Of a DNA stretch of 64,000 nt, positions 52,901 to 62,930 are shown one piece after another (position 1 is the first letter of the stretch; every line of letters starts with the position of its first letter). Under the pieces are notes generated by a model. That model made no database searches, was not told the origin of the DNA, and saw only the letters and a list, made by a program, of their open reading frames with translations. The translations under genes and the position numbers were made by a program. This DNA is from Desmodus rotundus (taxonomy: Eukaryota > Chordata > Mammalia > Chiroptera > Phyllostomidae), in NCBI RefSeq assembly GCF_022682495.2, contig NC_071389.1, forward strand, positions 11,275,199 to 11,339,198, given 5' to 3'.

Positions 52901-53585
52901 TTGTGTATATCTGTCCATCCAAGAGTCACAGTTTTACCTTTTTTTGAAAATGACCCTTTGATGTTCCACCGAGATGTCCACCAGAGCCAGGTAAGCTGCA
53001 CTGGCAGAAGTACACCTGCCTCATGGGTGGTGTGGACGCAGACACGACCCTTCTCGGCTCTCAGAGGTGAATCCTAAGTAGCAAGAGAACTTAACTTTAC
53101 TAACAATCCACTTCTCTATTTTCTTTTTCTCTACTAAGTTTGTGTTTTGTTTTTGGCTCATTCACACCAGACATCTGTAGCTGATAAGTTTTCTTCTTTA
53201 GAGGCAGCAATGATTGGGAATTTGATTTATCTGGTCAGAACAATTTAGTGATCCCTGTAAGGGGCTAATGGATTATAAAGATCTATTCTCTGTTGGGAGA
53301 AGCAGAGAATCTGGCTTGTTTATCTATTTGAGCTCAAATCCAACAAGAACCTCATGCCCGCCAGGAAGAACGGCTCTTTACTACCTGGACCAGTGAGCTT
53401 TTTGTGTTTGTAAGTTTACTCTTGATCTGTGTCTAAAATTGTATATCTGAAGCTATAGGCTCTCTATGTGTGTAGAAAAGCCCTATGTCTTCTTGCGTAA
53501 GTGTGTAAAGTTTTCCTATCTTTACAGAATATTAATAAATTAGATGATGAAGTTTCTTAAAGGAGCTCCTTTCTGAATTGCTTGT
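52901..53585. other. Unassigned sequence
   Basis: AT-rich; no gene or repeat could be supported. May belong to the LTR-like unit next to it. Confidence 0.3.
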
Positions 53586-53589
53586 AGAG

Positions 53590-53820
53590 ATTTTATTTTA
53601 TTTTGTAAGATTTTACTTATTTAGTTTTAGAGACGGGAAGGGAGGGAGAAGGAGAGGGAGAGAAATATTGATGAGAGAGGGAAACAGCAATCAGTGGCCT
53701 CTTGCACACGCCCCAACTGAGGACCAGGCTGCAACCCAGGCACGTGCCACAACCAGGAATGGAACCAGAGACCTTCTGCTTTGCAGGATGACACCCAACC
53801 AACTGAGCCGTGCCAGCCAG
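53590..53820 (-). mobile_element. VES-type bat SINE, minus strand
   Basis: GTAAGATTTTACTTATTTAGTTTTAGAG, GAGAAATATTGATGAGAGAGG, CTGAGGACCAGGCTGCAACCC, AGGCACGTGCCACAACC, TTTGCAGGATGACACCC and CGTGCCAGCCAGGAC. No clear duplication at the ends. Confidence 0.9.
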
Positions 53821-54936
53821 GACTCTTTCGCTTTATTTTTAAAAATTACTAGGAATAATTGGATTTGCTTGAAGCGTTGCATAGGATGACTTGTCAAACA
53901 GAAGAGGTGCTCAGCTTTCTCTAGGTGAAATATGTATGGGTAAAATATCATTTACATAAATATTCTTAAATTGTAGGCTTTATGGGAAGTCCTTGGAACA
54001 CTGCTCTTGCTCTCCTTAGTGTGTTTTCACCCTCAAGGAAAACGCTCTTGTGAGCTAGTTCTTTTAAGGGCTAGACCAATGATGAAATAGCTCTGTCAAT
54101 TTTTCTGCTTTCCTCAGAGGCCTGTCGGTGCTCCGTCTGATGATATTGGCAATAACGCTATAGTGTATCAGTCATGAGCTCAGATAGTATATAAAACATT
54201 CGCTTGCTGTAGCCTTCCTTCTTTATTTGAGTCTAGCATGGTCTGGGCCAGTGGGATGCATATCAGGCTTATTTATCATGGAGTAGAGATCTATAGACAT
54301 CTATAAGATGTCCAGGCCCCACTCCAGGCTTACTGAACCTCTTTACTTGATATTCTTGGTGCAAAATATAAATTATGTCTCAGTCTTAATTACATTATAC
54401 CTAAAGATTTTTTCCTCTGTACAAATTATGTCCGTCCATATTTATGAATCATATGTAACAGGTACTGACGTCTTTAAAAATAGACTTCATCATTATCTTG
54501 AGAGCTATTTTACCTAAATTTTATTCTTTTTGGAATGGTTTGATTAACTTATTTTGCATGCCAGAAACAAACAAAAATCCTGTCAGTTTCACGATTGTTG
54601 TTATGAACCCTCGTCAGACCTTTCACATTGGAAAATCGCCAGTAATAAATACATCAGCCACAGTCAGTTGTCAGTCATTGCTACCTACAATATCTCTGAG
54701 GCTCGCCTGAAGACCTTGCTATAAGCTACAGGCCAGAGTTTGTGTTTTCGGAAGAAGACCGTCTCAGAGCCTCGCGGACAAGGGCTGTACGGGATGCTTC
54801 AAACTTCTGACACTCAGCACTGAGCCGGCACAGCTCACACGACGCTCAGTCTGTACTGGCGGAGTGAGCCAGGATCTCCAGGTCTCTGCAGTCAGGCAAA
54901 CGGCTTCATGACTCTACTCAAGAGCCAGCAGGGCAG
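53821..54936. other. Unassigned non-coding sequence
   Basis: AT-rich, without recognised genes or repeats. The minus frame 53,691-53,951 runs out of the SINE. Confidence 0.35.
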
Positions 54937-55214
54937 GAATTAACCGCATAGGGCCCCGACCGGTGTGGCTCAGTTGGTTGGGTGTCATTCTGCAAAATGA
55001 AAGGTCATCAGTTTGATTCGTGGGCAGGGCACATGTCTGGGTTGCAGGTTCAGTCCCCGTTGGGGCACATACGAGAGGCGACTGAGTATGAGAGGCAACC
55101 AATTGATGTTTCTCTCTTGAATCCATGTCTCCCTCCCTCTCTTTCTCCCTCCCTTGTCCTTTCTCTAAAAATAAATTTTAAAAAATATTTTAATAAAAAA
55201 GAATTAACTAATAG
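54937..55214 (+). mobile_element. VES-type bat SINE with target-site duplication
   Basis: The insert (54,953-55,199) carries GACCGGTGTGGCTCAGTTGGTTGGG, GGTCATCAGTTTGATTCG, GGGCAGGGCACATGTCTGGG, a duplicated CGAGAGGCGACTGAGTATGAGAGGC segment, TTGATGTTTCTCTC and AAAAATAAATTTT. Flanks GAATTAACCGCATAG and GAATTAACTAATAG. Confidence 0.93.
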
Positions 55215-55239
55215 AACTAAATGAACTGATGAGGGAAAT

Positions 55240-55520
55240 TTTCTGGTAGTTCTTTGTTCGGAATATTGCGGATCTAGTTTTAATGTCCTATTTTCCAGAT
55301 TTACAAGGAAGCCTTTTGTCTTTCTTCTGAAGCCATCTGTAACCCATAACAATGTAGTGGATTCCGTTTTTGTAGACTGAACCAAAACACTGAAAAAAAT
55401 CTGATTTTCACCGACCTTACAGAATTCCGAACCCCTGCATGTCTCCTCACTTTCACCGTAATAGTATTCACATAGGTTACATGCCCTCCACCTTATCTCA
55501 TTGTAACTGTGGGGCACTTG
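55240..55520 (-). pseudogene. Open frame with a Ly6/uPAR-like cysteine pattern (possible exon remnant)
   Basis: The minus strand is open for about 93 codons and begins, after CCCCACAG that could be a splice acceptor, with RACNLCEYYYGESEETC then RGSEFC: a C-x2-C-x10-C-x5-C pattern like the start of small Ly6/uPAR or PATE-type secreted proteins. Later cysteines, including the CC-x4-CN end typical of the family, are absent. The frame then runs into the VES SINE at 55.2 kb, so if it was ever an exon it is broken. No signal-peptide exon was found upstream. It may well be chance. Confidence 0.15.
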
Positions 55521-55659
55521 ATTTCTCCTCTGAACTAGTCATACCGCCTCACAGGTTCCCTCACTACGCAAGAGGTTCCATAAACTCTTTGATACGGGTT
55601 CATTTCGTATGCATATGAGAATCAAAATTTTATATTTAAAAAATTACCTTCTGAGTTAA

Positions 55660-55860
55660 TATACGTAAGATGTTTAGAACAGTGCCTGGACCCAGTAGAA
55701 GCTCAATAAATGCCAGCTTTTGTAAGTAAAGGATTTAGATTATTTGCATCTTGCAGGTGAGGAGAATGAGGTGCAGAGAAGGTAAGCGACCTTGCTTAGA
55801 TGGCACAGCGTGTCGGAGGTGGAACAGAATGAGAGGTCAGGTCTGTCTGCCCTCAGAGCC
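55660..55860 (+). repeat. MIR SINE fragment
   Basis: GTGCCTGGACCCAGTAGAAGCTCAATAAATG then GGTGAGGAGAATGAGGTGCAGAGAAGGTAAGCG and GGAACAGAATGAGAGGTCAGG; plus strand. Confidence 0.65.
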
Positions 55861-55929
55861 CGTTTTCTTGCCCCCACCCCACCCTGCCCCTCTCCTCCCC
55901 ACAATCCTCTTTGGCTGAGCTCTGCTAAC

Positions 55930-56190
55930 TCACACTCATTTTTCAGGTGTCATAGTTGGAATGTTTCTGGATCCATCTGGACTAGGTTAGCACCGCCTCC
56001 AGCCTTGTATCTTTCCCTACTGAGCTCCTACCATAAATATGTTGCAACCCTCTATTTCTCCATCCAAAGTATGAGCCCCATACCACCAGGGACCAATACT
56101 GTTTCCATCACCATCCAGCCCAGAGCCTGGCATGCAGCCAGTGCCCATGTGCATGGGCCAGGAATGAAGCCGTGAGGCCAGGAGGTGGGT
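55930..56190 (+). repeat. L2 LINE 3' fragment
   Basis: CCAGGGACCAATACTGTTTCCATCACC...CAGCCCAGAGCCTGGCATGC follows the L2 3' end on the plus strand. Confidence 0.6.
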
Positions 56191-57400
56191 GTGGTGTTTT
56201 CTCCCCCTGGGATGGAAAGCAGGATGCTTTCTGGAAGTGTCTGGAACCCCTCTGCTGCTCTGTTCTCTGCCAGCTCCATACTCCCTGGGCTTCTGGTCGC
56301 TCTAGAGAGTACCAAGCCTCCTAAAGAAGATGCCCAGAGCTACTAGCCTCTCATGACTTGAGTTTCTGGTTTTTGTTTTTTCTTTTTCTTTTTTCCCAAA
56401 TCAAATTCCAGAAATGCAAGTTTAAAAATAACCAAGAAATGCAATCTTCTCCACCAAGCCACTTGGCAAAAACAAATCCTCAACAAAGACTAGTGTGCAG
56501 GCTCCCTTCACACTTACTCATTTTCAGACGCCAACTCAGCTCTGTTTTGGGTGGGGAGGAAAGGGGGAGGCAGGACTCCCTGGGGCTCAAGGGCAAGAGC
56601 ACCAGAGGAGCAGGGCACAAGCTGGGCTGGATGGCAGGGCCGACCCCGTGTTATGGGCACACGCCCTTGCAGGAAGACAGCTGCTTGAGACTGCTGTGAA
56701 GTCCGGTTTTCCTTGGAGTTGCAACTTGCTGGTCCCCAGCCCTGGACTGGGCAGCAGATGAAAGCAGCCCTGGAAAACGGTCTCCATTAGTGATCCGGAA
56801 TTCACTCTCCTTCCCTGGGGAGACATCAGCTTCTGCTTGAGCTTGCCTTTCCCCATCATGAGTTAGGAAACTGGTGGGAGGAATAGGGAGCAGCATTTAC
56901 GCTCCTGCTCAACAACATCCTCAACCTCCCTCCTCTTTTCTACGTGGTCTATTTTTTGACCCTGTCATCTTTCTTAATGCCCATTTTGTGGGTAAGAAAA
57001 ATGCGTGATGGAAGAGAGGAAATTCAGGACCAGGGAAGGCCTGGAAAACTCAAATTTCATATTTCCTCCTCTTTTGAATCAGCATTTATGTCCCTCAATG
57101 GGGTTTTCCTGCATATGCTTGTATAACTCCCTTTTAAAACAATTTTTGCTGTTTTTTCCTTTCCCTGCCCCTGGGTAAGTTATTCCAACGACTACTTTCC
57201 ACCTCAAAAGAAAGTAGTGGACAGGAAAAAAGTGGTCGTGTGGTCTGTTGGCTACGACTCTAAGTGGAGCCAGGAGACTTCGGTTCTATTCTGAGCCTCT
57301 TTCGGAACAGGACGAAGGAGAGGGACAGGAGCCCTGCCCTTTTACCAGAGTTCCCAGGACCCCAAGCCAACAGGGGGACGTTTCTCACTCCAGATCAGGA
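56191..57400. other. Unassigned non-coding sequence
   Basis: No gene or repeat recognised. A plus frame at 56,358-56,699 and overlapping frames on both strands at 56,495-56,896 contradict each other and look random. Confidence 0.35.
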
Positions 57401-57560
57401 GACCGGGCGTTAGCATTTATGAAACACCTGCAAAATGCCAGGGCCTTTCCCGACCAGCTCCCTTCATCCTTGCAACTTTGTAAGATAGGCTTTTGTGGTT
57501 TCCACATTACAGGTGAGGAAACTAAGGCTCAGAGAGTGGCAGCTGGGAACAGAGCCTGGT
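57400..57560 (+). repeat. MIR SINE fragment
   Basis: CATTTATGAAACACCTGCAAAATGCCAGGGCC and CACATTACAGGTGAGGAAACTAAGGCTCAGAGAG are close to MIR on the plus strand. Confidence 0.85.
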
Positions 57561-57604
57561 TCTGGTTTTCATGTCTGAGCTATTTCACGTGAGTGTGCAA
57601 CCTG

Positions 57605-58135
57605 CCAATCCTGCTTTATTCACTGAGTTACTCAACTTTTTTTGAGCACCTATTATATGTCTCCTCTCCCCCACCATCATAGTCGTGAGCAAAACATGGA
57701 TTCCTTTCTTTATGCAGCTTATTTTCTAGGTGGGGATGGGTGGAGGAAGGATGAAGACAGAATATAAACACAACAAATAAGTAAATTATGTAACATGATA
57801 GGTTTTACATGCTAAGGACAAAAGAAACATTTCAGTAGGCCAAGTGTATTGGGAAGGCTGGAGACACAGTTGTATGTTTAAATAAAATAATCAAGATAGG
57901 CCTCCTGAAGGAGGTAACATTAAAGATGTGAGTCAGCAATGCTGATATTTAAGGGAAGATTATTCCCGTCAGAAGGAATAGTCAAGTCAGTGCAAAAGCC
58001 CTAAGCTGGGAGGTTGCCTAGCAGGATTGAGGAACAGCAAGGAGGCCAGGGTATGTGCCGCAGAGTAAGCAAGGAGTCCTTACGCAGAGAAGGGCCACGC
58101 TCACTATTTTGTTGAGAACAGACTGCAGAGGGGCC
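57605..58135 (-). repeat. L2 LINE 3' part
   Basis: CACTGAGTTACTCAACTTTTTTTGAGCACC, GATAGGCCTCCTGAAGGAGG, CAAAAGCCCTAAGCTGGG and GAGGAACAGCAAGGAGGCCAG are the reversed L2 3' end in order. Confidence 0.85.
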
Positions 58136-58229
58136 AGGAGGAAGCAGGGAGAGCGGCGAGAGGTCCTGGTGCTGAAGACCAGGCTGCGGGCAGTGGAGGG
58201 GTGAGCAGCAGGGCTGTTCGAATCGAGTC

Positions 58230-58690
58230 CTGAGGCTGCAGCTGGTCCGCCTGGGCTCCCCAGCCTGTGCTGCCTATTTACATGTGACTTTAGGTAAACT
58301 ACCTAACCTCTCTCTGGGCCTTCACTTCTGTGTCTACACTACAGGCATGGCAATGATAATAACGCCACCAGAATAGACTCCTCGTGGGGTAGCAAGTATA
58401 GGATGCCTAGAACAGCGCCTGGAATGTAGAAGGTGCTTGCTTTATAAGGATTTATTTTTATTAAGGGCTTCCGCTCTAGAGAGAAATAGATTGGATTTGA
58501 TTGTCAACATAACTTCTTACGAGCTGTGTGATCTTGGGCAACACACTCACCCTCTGTCAAATATTAATCTGATTCTCTCTAGATCAGTAAAGGGTGGTTG
58601 TCAAAGATATTACACATCTACTGACTGGCACAAACAATCTCTAACAGATACATGCTTAGTTAGTGTTAACATTTATTATTATCATTATTG
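58230..58690 (+). repeat. MIR SINE fragments
   Basis: TAAACTACCTAACCTCTCTCTGGGCCTTCAC...ACAGCGCCTGGAATGTAGAAGG, and a second core CGAGCTGTGTGATCTTGGGC...TGTTAACATTTATTATTATC. Confidence 0.75.
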
Positions 58691-58751
58691 ATTGATTTAC
58701 ATCTCTTTTCAACCCCATCAGTTTCTGTAATGCTTACTCTTTTGTCTATAT

Positions 58752-58923
58752 TTTTAAATTGTTTTTGATCTGAGAGAGAGAGAGAGAGAGAGACATCGAT
58801 TTGTTGTTTCACTTATTTATGCATTCATTGGTTGATTCTTGTATGTGCCCTGACAGGGGATCGAACCCACAACCTTGGCGTATCAGGATGATGCTCTAAC
58901 CAACCGAGCTACCCAGCCAGGGC
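58752..58923 (-). mobile_element. Older bat tRNA SINE subfamily, minus strand
   Basis: A (GA)n run, ACATCGATTTGTTGTTTCAC, TGCATTCATTGGTTGATTC, GTGCCCTGACAGGGGATCGAAC, CAACCTTGGCGTATC and CTACCCAGCCAGGGC: the reverse complement of the subfamily seen at 45.5 kb. Confidence 0.88.
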
Positions 58924-59029
58924 TACCCTTGTTTTTATTGAGCTTTCTCAATTCCTTTTGTTTTTTTACTTGATGGTTCTGTGGACTATCTAATATAATC
59001 AAATTATTAAGGTTAAATATGGACATTTA

Positions 59030-59160
59030 TTACCCAAATGCAAGTACTTATTGAGCTCTTAGCACACATCAGACTGTGTTTCAGGCACATGGATACATCA
59101 GTGAACAAGAGTCAAACATCCCTGCCCACAGTATCTGACATTCTAAACATTAAACATTCT
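59030..59160 (-). repeat. L2 LINE 3' scrap
   Basis: GTACTTATTGAGCTCTTAGCACAC...TTCAGGCACATGGATACATCAGTGAACAAG is the reversed L2 3' end. Confidence 0.7.
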
Positions 59161-59344
59161 GCCTCCTACAAAGTCCCCTTTACTGAGCTAGAGAGAATCA
59201 AACTAATATTCGACAATAATAACTTTACATCAGTTGGACACAGGTCTATACTATCTTTCCCCAGACACGCCTCTATAAGCTGGGCCCCCAGTAGCTCTCC
59301 CAGCCCCACTCCCACCACCAAACATTTCTTTCTTCCTTAGACAT

Positions 59345-59615
59345 GCAATGCTCGTTCACGGTTCATGCCTTTGCACATGCTTGTCCCTCTGCTCAGGACA
59401 GAGTTCTACATGACAAACTCCTACTTGTTCTCTGGGTCCTGAATCAAACGCCCACTTCCTCCATGAAGCTTTCTTTGACTCCCCAAGGCAGATGCCCACT
59501 CTACTTGAGCTCTCCAGGGCACATCTGCTTATCTCACCCGATTACCATCAATTCCTCAATCATCCTTAGTAGTCCTTTAGGGAATAATCTCCTTCTTGCT
59601 TTTGGTCTAATGGGC
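59345..59615 (+). repeat. L2 LINE fragment
   Basis: CATGCCTTTGCACATGCTTGTCCC, CTTCCTCCATGAAGCTTTCTTTGAC and CTACTTGAGCTCTCCAGGG follow L2 ORF2/3' on the plus strand. A worn frame (59,343-59,618) covers it. Confidence 0.75.
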
Positions 59616-59840
59616 TGATCTTTACCCTACCTCACCCCTCATTGCAGGACTGATCTCTTGACTAAACGTAGCCAATCAAGAGTATTTCATGTCCCTAGCA
59701 ATAGTCATTGGTTCAGGGATAGACATGTGACCCAAGCCTGACCGATGAGATTCAAACCTGGGACTTTTTGTTTAAGCCCATTTGAACTGGGTTTCTGTCC
59801 CTCACAATCAAGAATTCTGACTATTACAAGCAATCCCTGT
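59616..59840 (+). repeat. MaLR-type LTR fragment
   Basis: GACATGTGACCCAAGCCTGACCGATGAGATTC and GCCCATTTGAACTGGGTTTCTGTCCCTCACAATCAAGAATTCTGAC match the LTR at 47.8-48.2 kb in order, with a deletion between. Confidence 0.65.
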
Positions 59841-60970
59841 GTAGATTGCTTTGTGATTTCTCCATTACCTTCTCTCTCTCTCTCAACTATTAAATATGAC
59901 AGGGCAAAAATTGTTCTTATTCATGAGACGATCTGGGGTCCAGGTCCCTTCAGACAAATGGCAGGACAATTGATATAGTCCTGGGACAAGACTGTGAATA
60001 CATACTCTTGTATGTCCCATGAGAATGTGAACTGCTTCTGGCCCTTTTTGGTGGGGATGGAACAGAATACATTTGCCAGGTCAGTGACCCCCATACCATG
60101 TATCTGAGGTTGCATTAATCTGCTCTAGCAAACATCCCTCATCAAAAATAGCAGCTGCGATTGGTGTCACCGTTCAGGATCTGCCTGGCGTTTGTCGGGA
60201 CCACACTGGTGAATTCACCCTCTATAGCTGATTAATCACCCTCAGCCTTTTCTTTCTCCAGTGCATTGGTGACCGTTAGCAGTAGCCATCGGATTCCGAA
60301 GTCTTTAAAACTCTCAAAAGCCTGATATACCAACCCATCAGGTTATTCTCTTCCTCTAATATCCCACTTCAGGTCACCACCAGTGAAAAATTTAACAATT
60401 GCACTGTAATTGCATGCCAGAGGCTCCTGGTACTCTACAAACCACCACTGACAGGGTCTTCACTGCCATGTGATTGGCAGGTGGTCTGGCTCTAAAATCC
60501 CATTCTTAGTTTGCTTCCTAAGACTACTTCCAGTATTGGGGGACTTAGGCTGGATTGGTTCTCTGTGAAACAGATTCTGAGTCTGAAATTGGCATGTAAG
60601 TAGTCGAGGGGTTTGGCAGGGATGCTTCTCAGGAAAAACCCCTTTGAATGAGTGAGTGAAAAAGAATTGGGCAGAGAGGGAAGGGGTGCGGTTTCTCTGA
60701 ACGCTTCACACAGAACCCTGGAGGAGCTCTGGAGTTGAAATGGACTTTCAAAGTTGTCCTGCCTTGAAGCAAGGGGGGTTAGGCCTTTATACTCCCTACC
60801 TGGGGGACCAGTCATTGGATGCAAGATGCCTTTGGGGGGGACTTGATCTTGGGCAGGGCACCACTCCTTGGCTGGCCTAGGGGAGGAAGTGCCTGATCGT
60901 GAGGCGGGGGGGGTCTGGGAGAACACCACAGCGCCCTCTACAGAGAACCTGTCTTTTTCATGTCGACGTG
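59841..60970. repeat. Probable worn LTR-like sequence
   Basis: 60,530-60,850 (GGTTCTCTGTGAAACAGATTCTGAG, CTTCTCAGGAAAAACCCC, AAGCAAGGGGGGTTAGGCC, TTTATACTCCCTACCTGGGG) resembles an old ERVL-type LTR. The rest is unplaced. The 161-codon minus frame at 60,492-60,977 falls inside and has no domain. Confidence 0.3.
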
Positions 60971-60974
60971 CAGG

Positions 60975-61335
60975 CATTGCACATACATTTTATAGATCAG
61001 CCTCTTGTCAGTTTGTTTTAGACATTGCAGATGTCTTCTGTCACCCGTCTGCTGTGTCTCGGTGTCATTTGTTAAGCAGAATTCCTTAATTATGATGTAA
61101 CCAAACTAATAGATTTCCCTTCTTAAGAACTTGTCTCCAGTCCCTAGATCCCAAAGACATCCTTTTACATTATGTTCTTCCTTTGAGTATAGCTTTCCTT
61201 TCATCTTCAGGTCTTTAATCCTTCTGGAGCCCACTCAGAAGGTGGGTATTGTGTAGACACCCAATTTTTCCCCCTTTTCCATTGTATTATCAACCAGCTT
61301 TTCCCTACATGTCTTGAACTCTCAGCTTTCTGGTT
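60975..61335 (-). repeat. L1 ORF2 fragment, antisense
   Basis: AATAGATTTCCCTTCTTAAGAACTTGTCTCC, TCTTCAGGTCTTTAATCCTTCTGGAGC and CCCAATTTTTCCC are antisense L1 ORF2 phrases. Confidence 0.7.
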
Positions 61336-61399
61336 TCTGCCCTCACCACAGTCTTAAGATGCCACATCTGCAGAGCATCATCCACCTATCAATATTCTT

Positions 61400-61656
61400 A
61401 CTCCACGGCTTTTTTTTTTTTTTTTAAGATTTTATTTATTTATTTTTAGAGAGAGGTGAAGGGGAGGAGAAAGAGAGGGAGAGAAACATCAATGTGTGGT
61501 TGCCTCTCGCATGCCCCCTACTGGGGACTTGGCCTGTCCCCCCAAGCATGTTCCCCCCAAGCATGTGCCCTGACTGGGAATCGAACCAGTGACCCTTTGG
61601 TTCACAGACCCCTGCTCAATCCACTGAGCTATAGCAGCCAGGGCACTCCATGGCTT
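61400..61656 (-). mobile_element. VES-type bat SINE with target-site duplication, minus strand
   Basis: The insert (61,412-61,644) has a T run, AAGATTTTATTTATTTATTTTTAGAGAG, AACATCAATGTGTGG, CTACTGGGGACTTGGCCTG, TGCCCTGACTGGGAATCGAACC and CTATAGCAGCCAGGGC. ACTCCACGGCTT (61,400) and ACTCCATGGCTT (61,645) are the duplication. Inside, a 15-bp segment is doubled at 61,537-61,566. Confidence 0.94.
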
Positions 61657-61764
61657 GTTAAAAATCCCTGTTCATCTTGTTCTCCATGCAGAACTAGACA
61701 TTTTGGATCACTTCTTCTGGAAGCTCTGTGTGTGTGCCCTTTCTAAACTTTTTATTCTTGTCTG

Positions 61765-61795
<31 letters not shown>

Positions 61796-62390
61796 TCTCT
61801 TCCTCCTCTTTCACCCCTAGGGTTTTGATGGCTTAACTTTCACTTGCAGCTCTAAACAATTGGTGTAATTTAAGGCTCTATCCTTGTCTTTATTTTTATC
61901 CCTTGTAATCCCATCTTTTTTGAGAAATTCATCCACTAGCAAGATTTCAATACCTCCAGGTGAGTGACTTGCCCGACTGGCAAACCCAGCCCTGACCCCT
62001 CTTGTGAGTGCCAGTGATCAATTTCAAACTCAAAATCAAACATTTTTTAGTTCAAATGAACCTTAACCGTGAAAGTAATTTATACGATTCGCCTGTATTT
62101 TATACATTTCCAAATCCTCCAACGTTCTAGCACAGTACATTCTAGAAACCAGGTGTTCCACATATATTTATTCAATGAGTGAGAAGATCGTTTCTGTTTA
62201 GCCATATTAAAAGTTCAAGTCAAATTGTTTGGTTCAAATATTCATGGTTCAAAAAATCACATAACATTTCAGAGGGAAGTTCAGCCAAGAGTCAGCTTTC
62301 TTCTTCCTTTGTGCAGAGAGCGGCTCTCCCGTGGCTGGTCGCCTCCTCCTGTCTTGCACTGAGATAGAGTGGGGAGGGAGGAGCTGGGGT
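61657..62390. other. Unassigned sequence with a poly-T run
   Basis: Contains a T homopolymer at about 61,778-61,794; no gene or repeat assigned. Confidence 0.35.
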
Positions 62391-62394
62391 TGTC

Positions 62395-62930
62395 ACTGTG
62401 CTACACTGGAAGGATCAAGTTTTGGAGACAGAAAGACCTGCATTGCAATGCCACTCCCTCTACTTATGGGGGGCTGGTTTCCTTATCCAGAAAAGGGGGT
62501 AGGAGGGGGCAACCCAGGTGGCTATTAGAAGAATAAAAGAACCAACACGTGGAAAGTGCCTTGCCCCCCACGCAGGCTAAGAATTGTGAGTTCCCTGCCC
62601 TTCTTCCTCCTTGCATCCCTCTCCTGCATGCAACTTAAAGCTGAAGACAGAAGTGTCTTGAGCCCTCAGGGTAAAGGGTCCTGTCTGAGCATTCTGCACA
62701 GCAGAAGGGGAAAGTCGGGCTGAAATTCTCCTCGGTCCACACAGCATCCCCGCGCATCTGCAAAGTACAGTAGGTTGAGGGAGCTATACTTGTCTCCTCT
62801 TTACAGATCAAGAATCAGAAGTATCAAATTTCCAAGAGCATGCAACGACCATTTTACAGTTTACAACAGCTCAGAACTCAGACTGGCATGCAGGGAGCTT
62901 GGACTTAACTTTTCAGATGGGCACTGAGGA
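62395..62930 (+). repeat. Two MIR-like fragments
   Basis: AGTTTTGGAGACAGAAAGACCTGC...GGTTTCCTTATCCAG (62,418-62,493) and CTCCTCTTTACAGATCAAGAATCAGAAG (62,795-62,822) resemble MIR cores. Confidence 0.5.

Noticed and set aside
60492..60977. 161-codon minus frame
   Set aside because: Lies within sequence that looks like an old LTR; no motif, no splice context.
6783..61656. The repeated SINE units as a CRISPR-like or satellite array
   Set aside because: Copies are dispersed, in both orientations, with individual target-site duplications and A tails, so they are retroposons.
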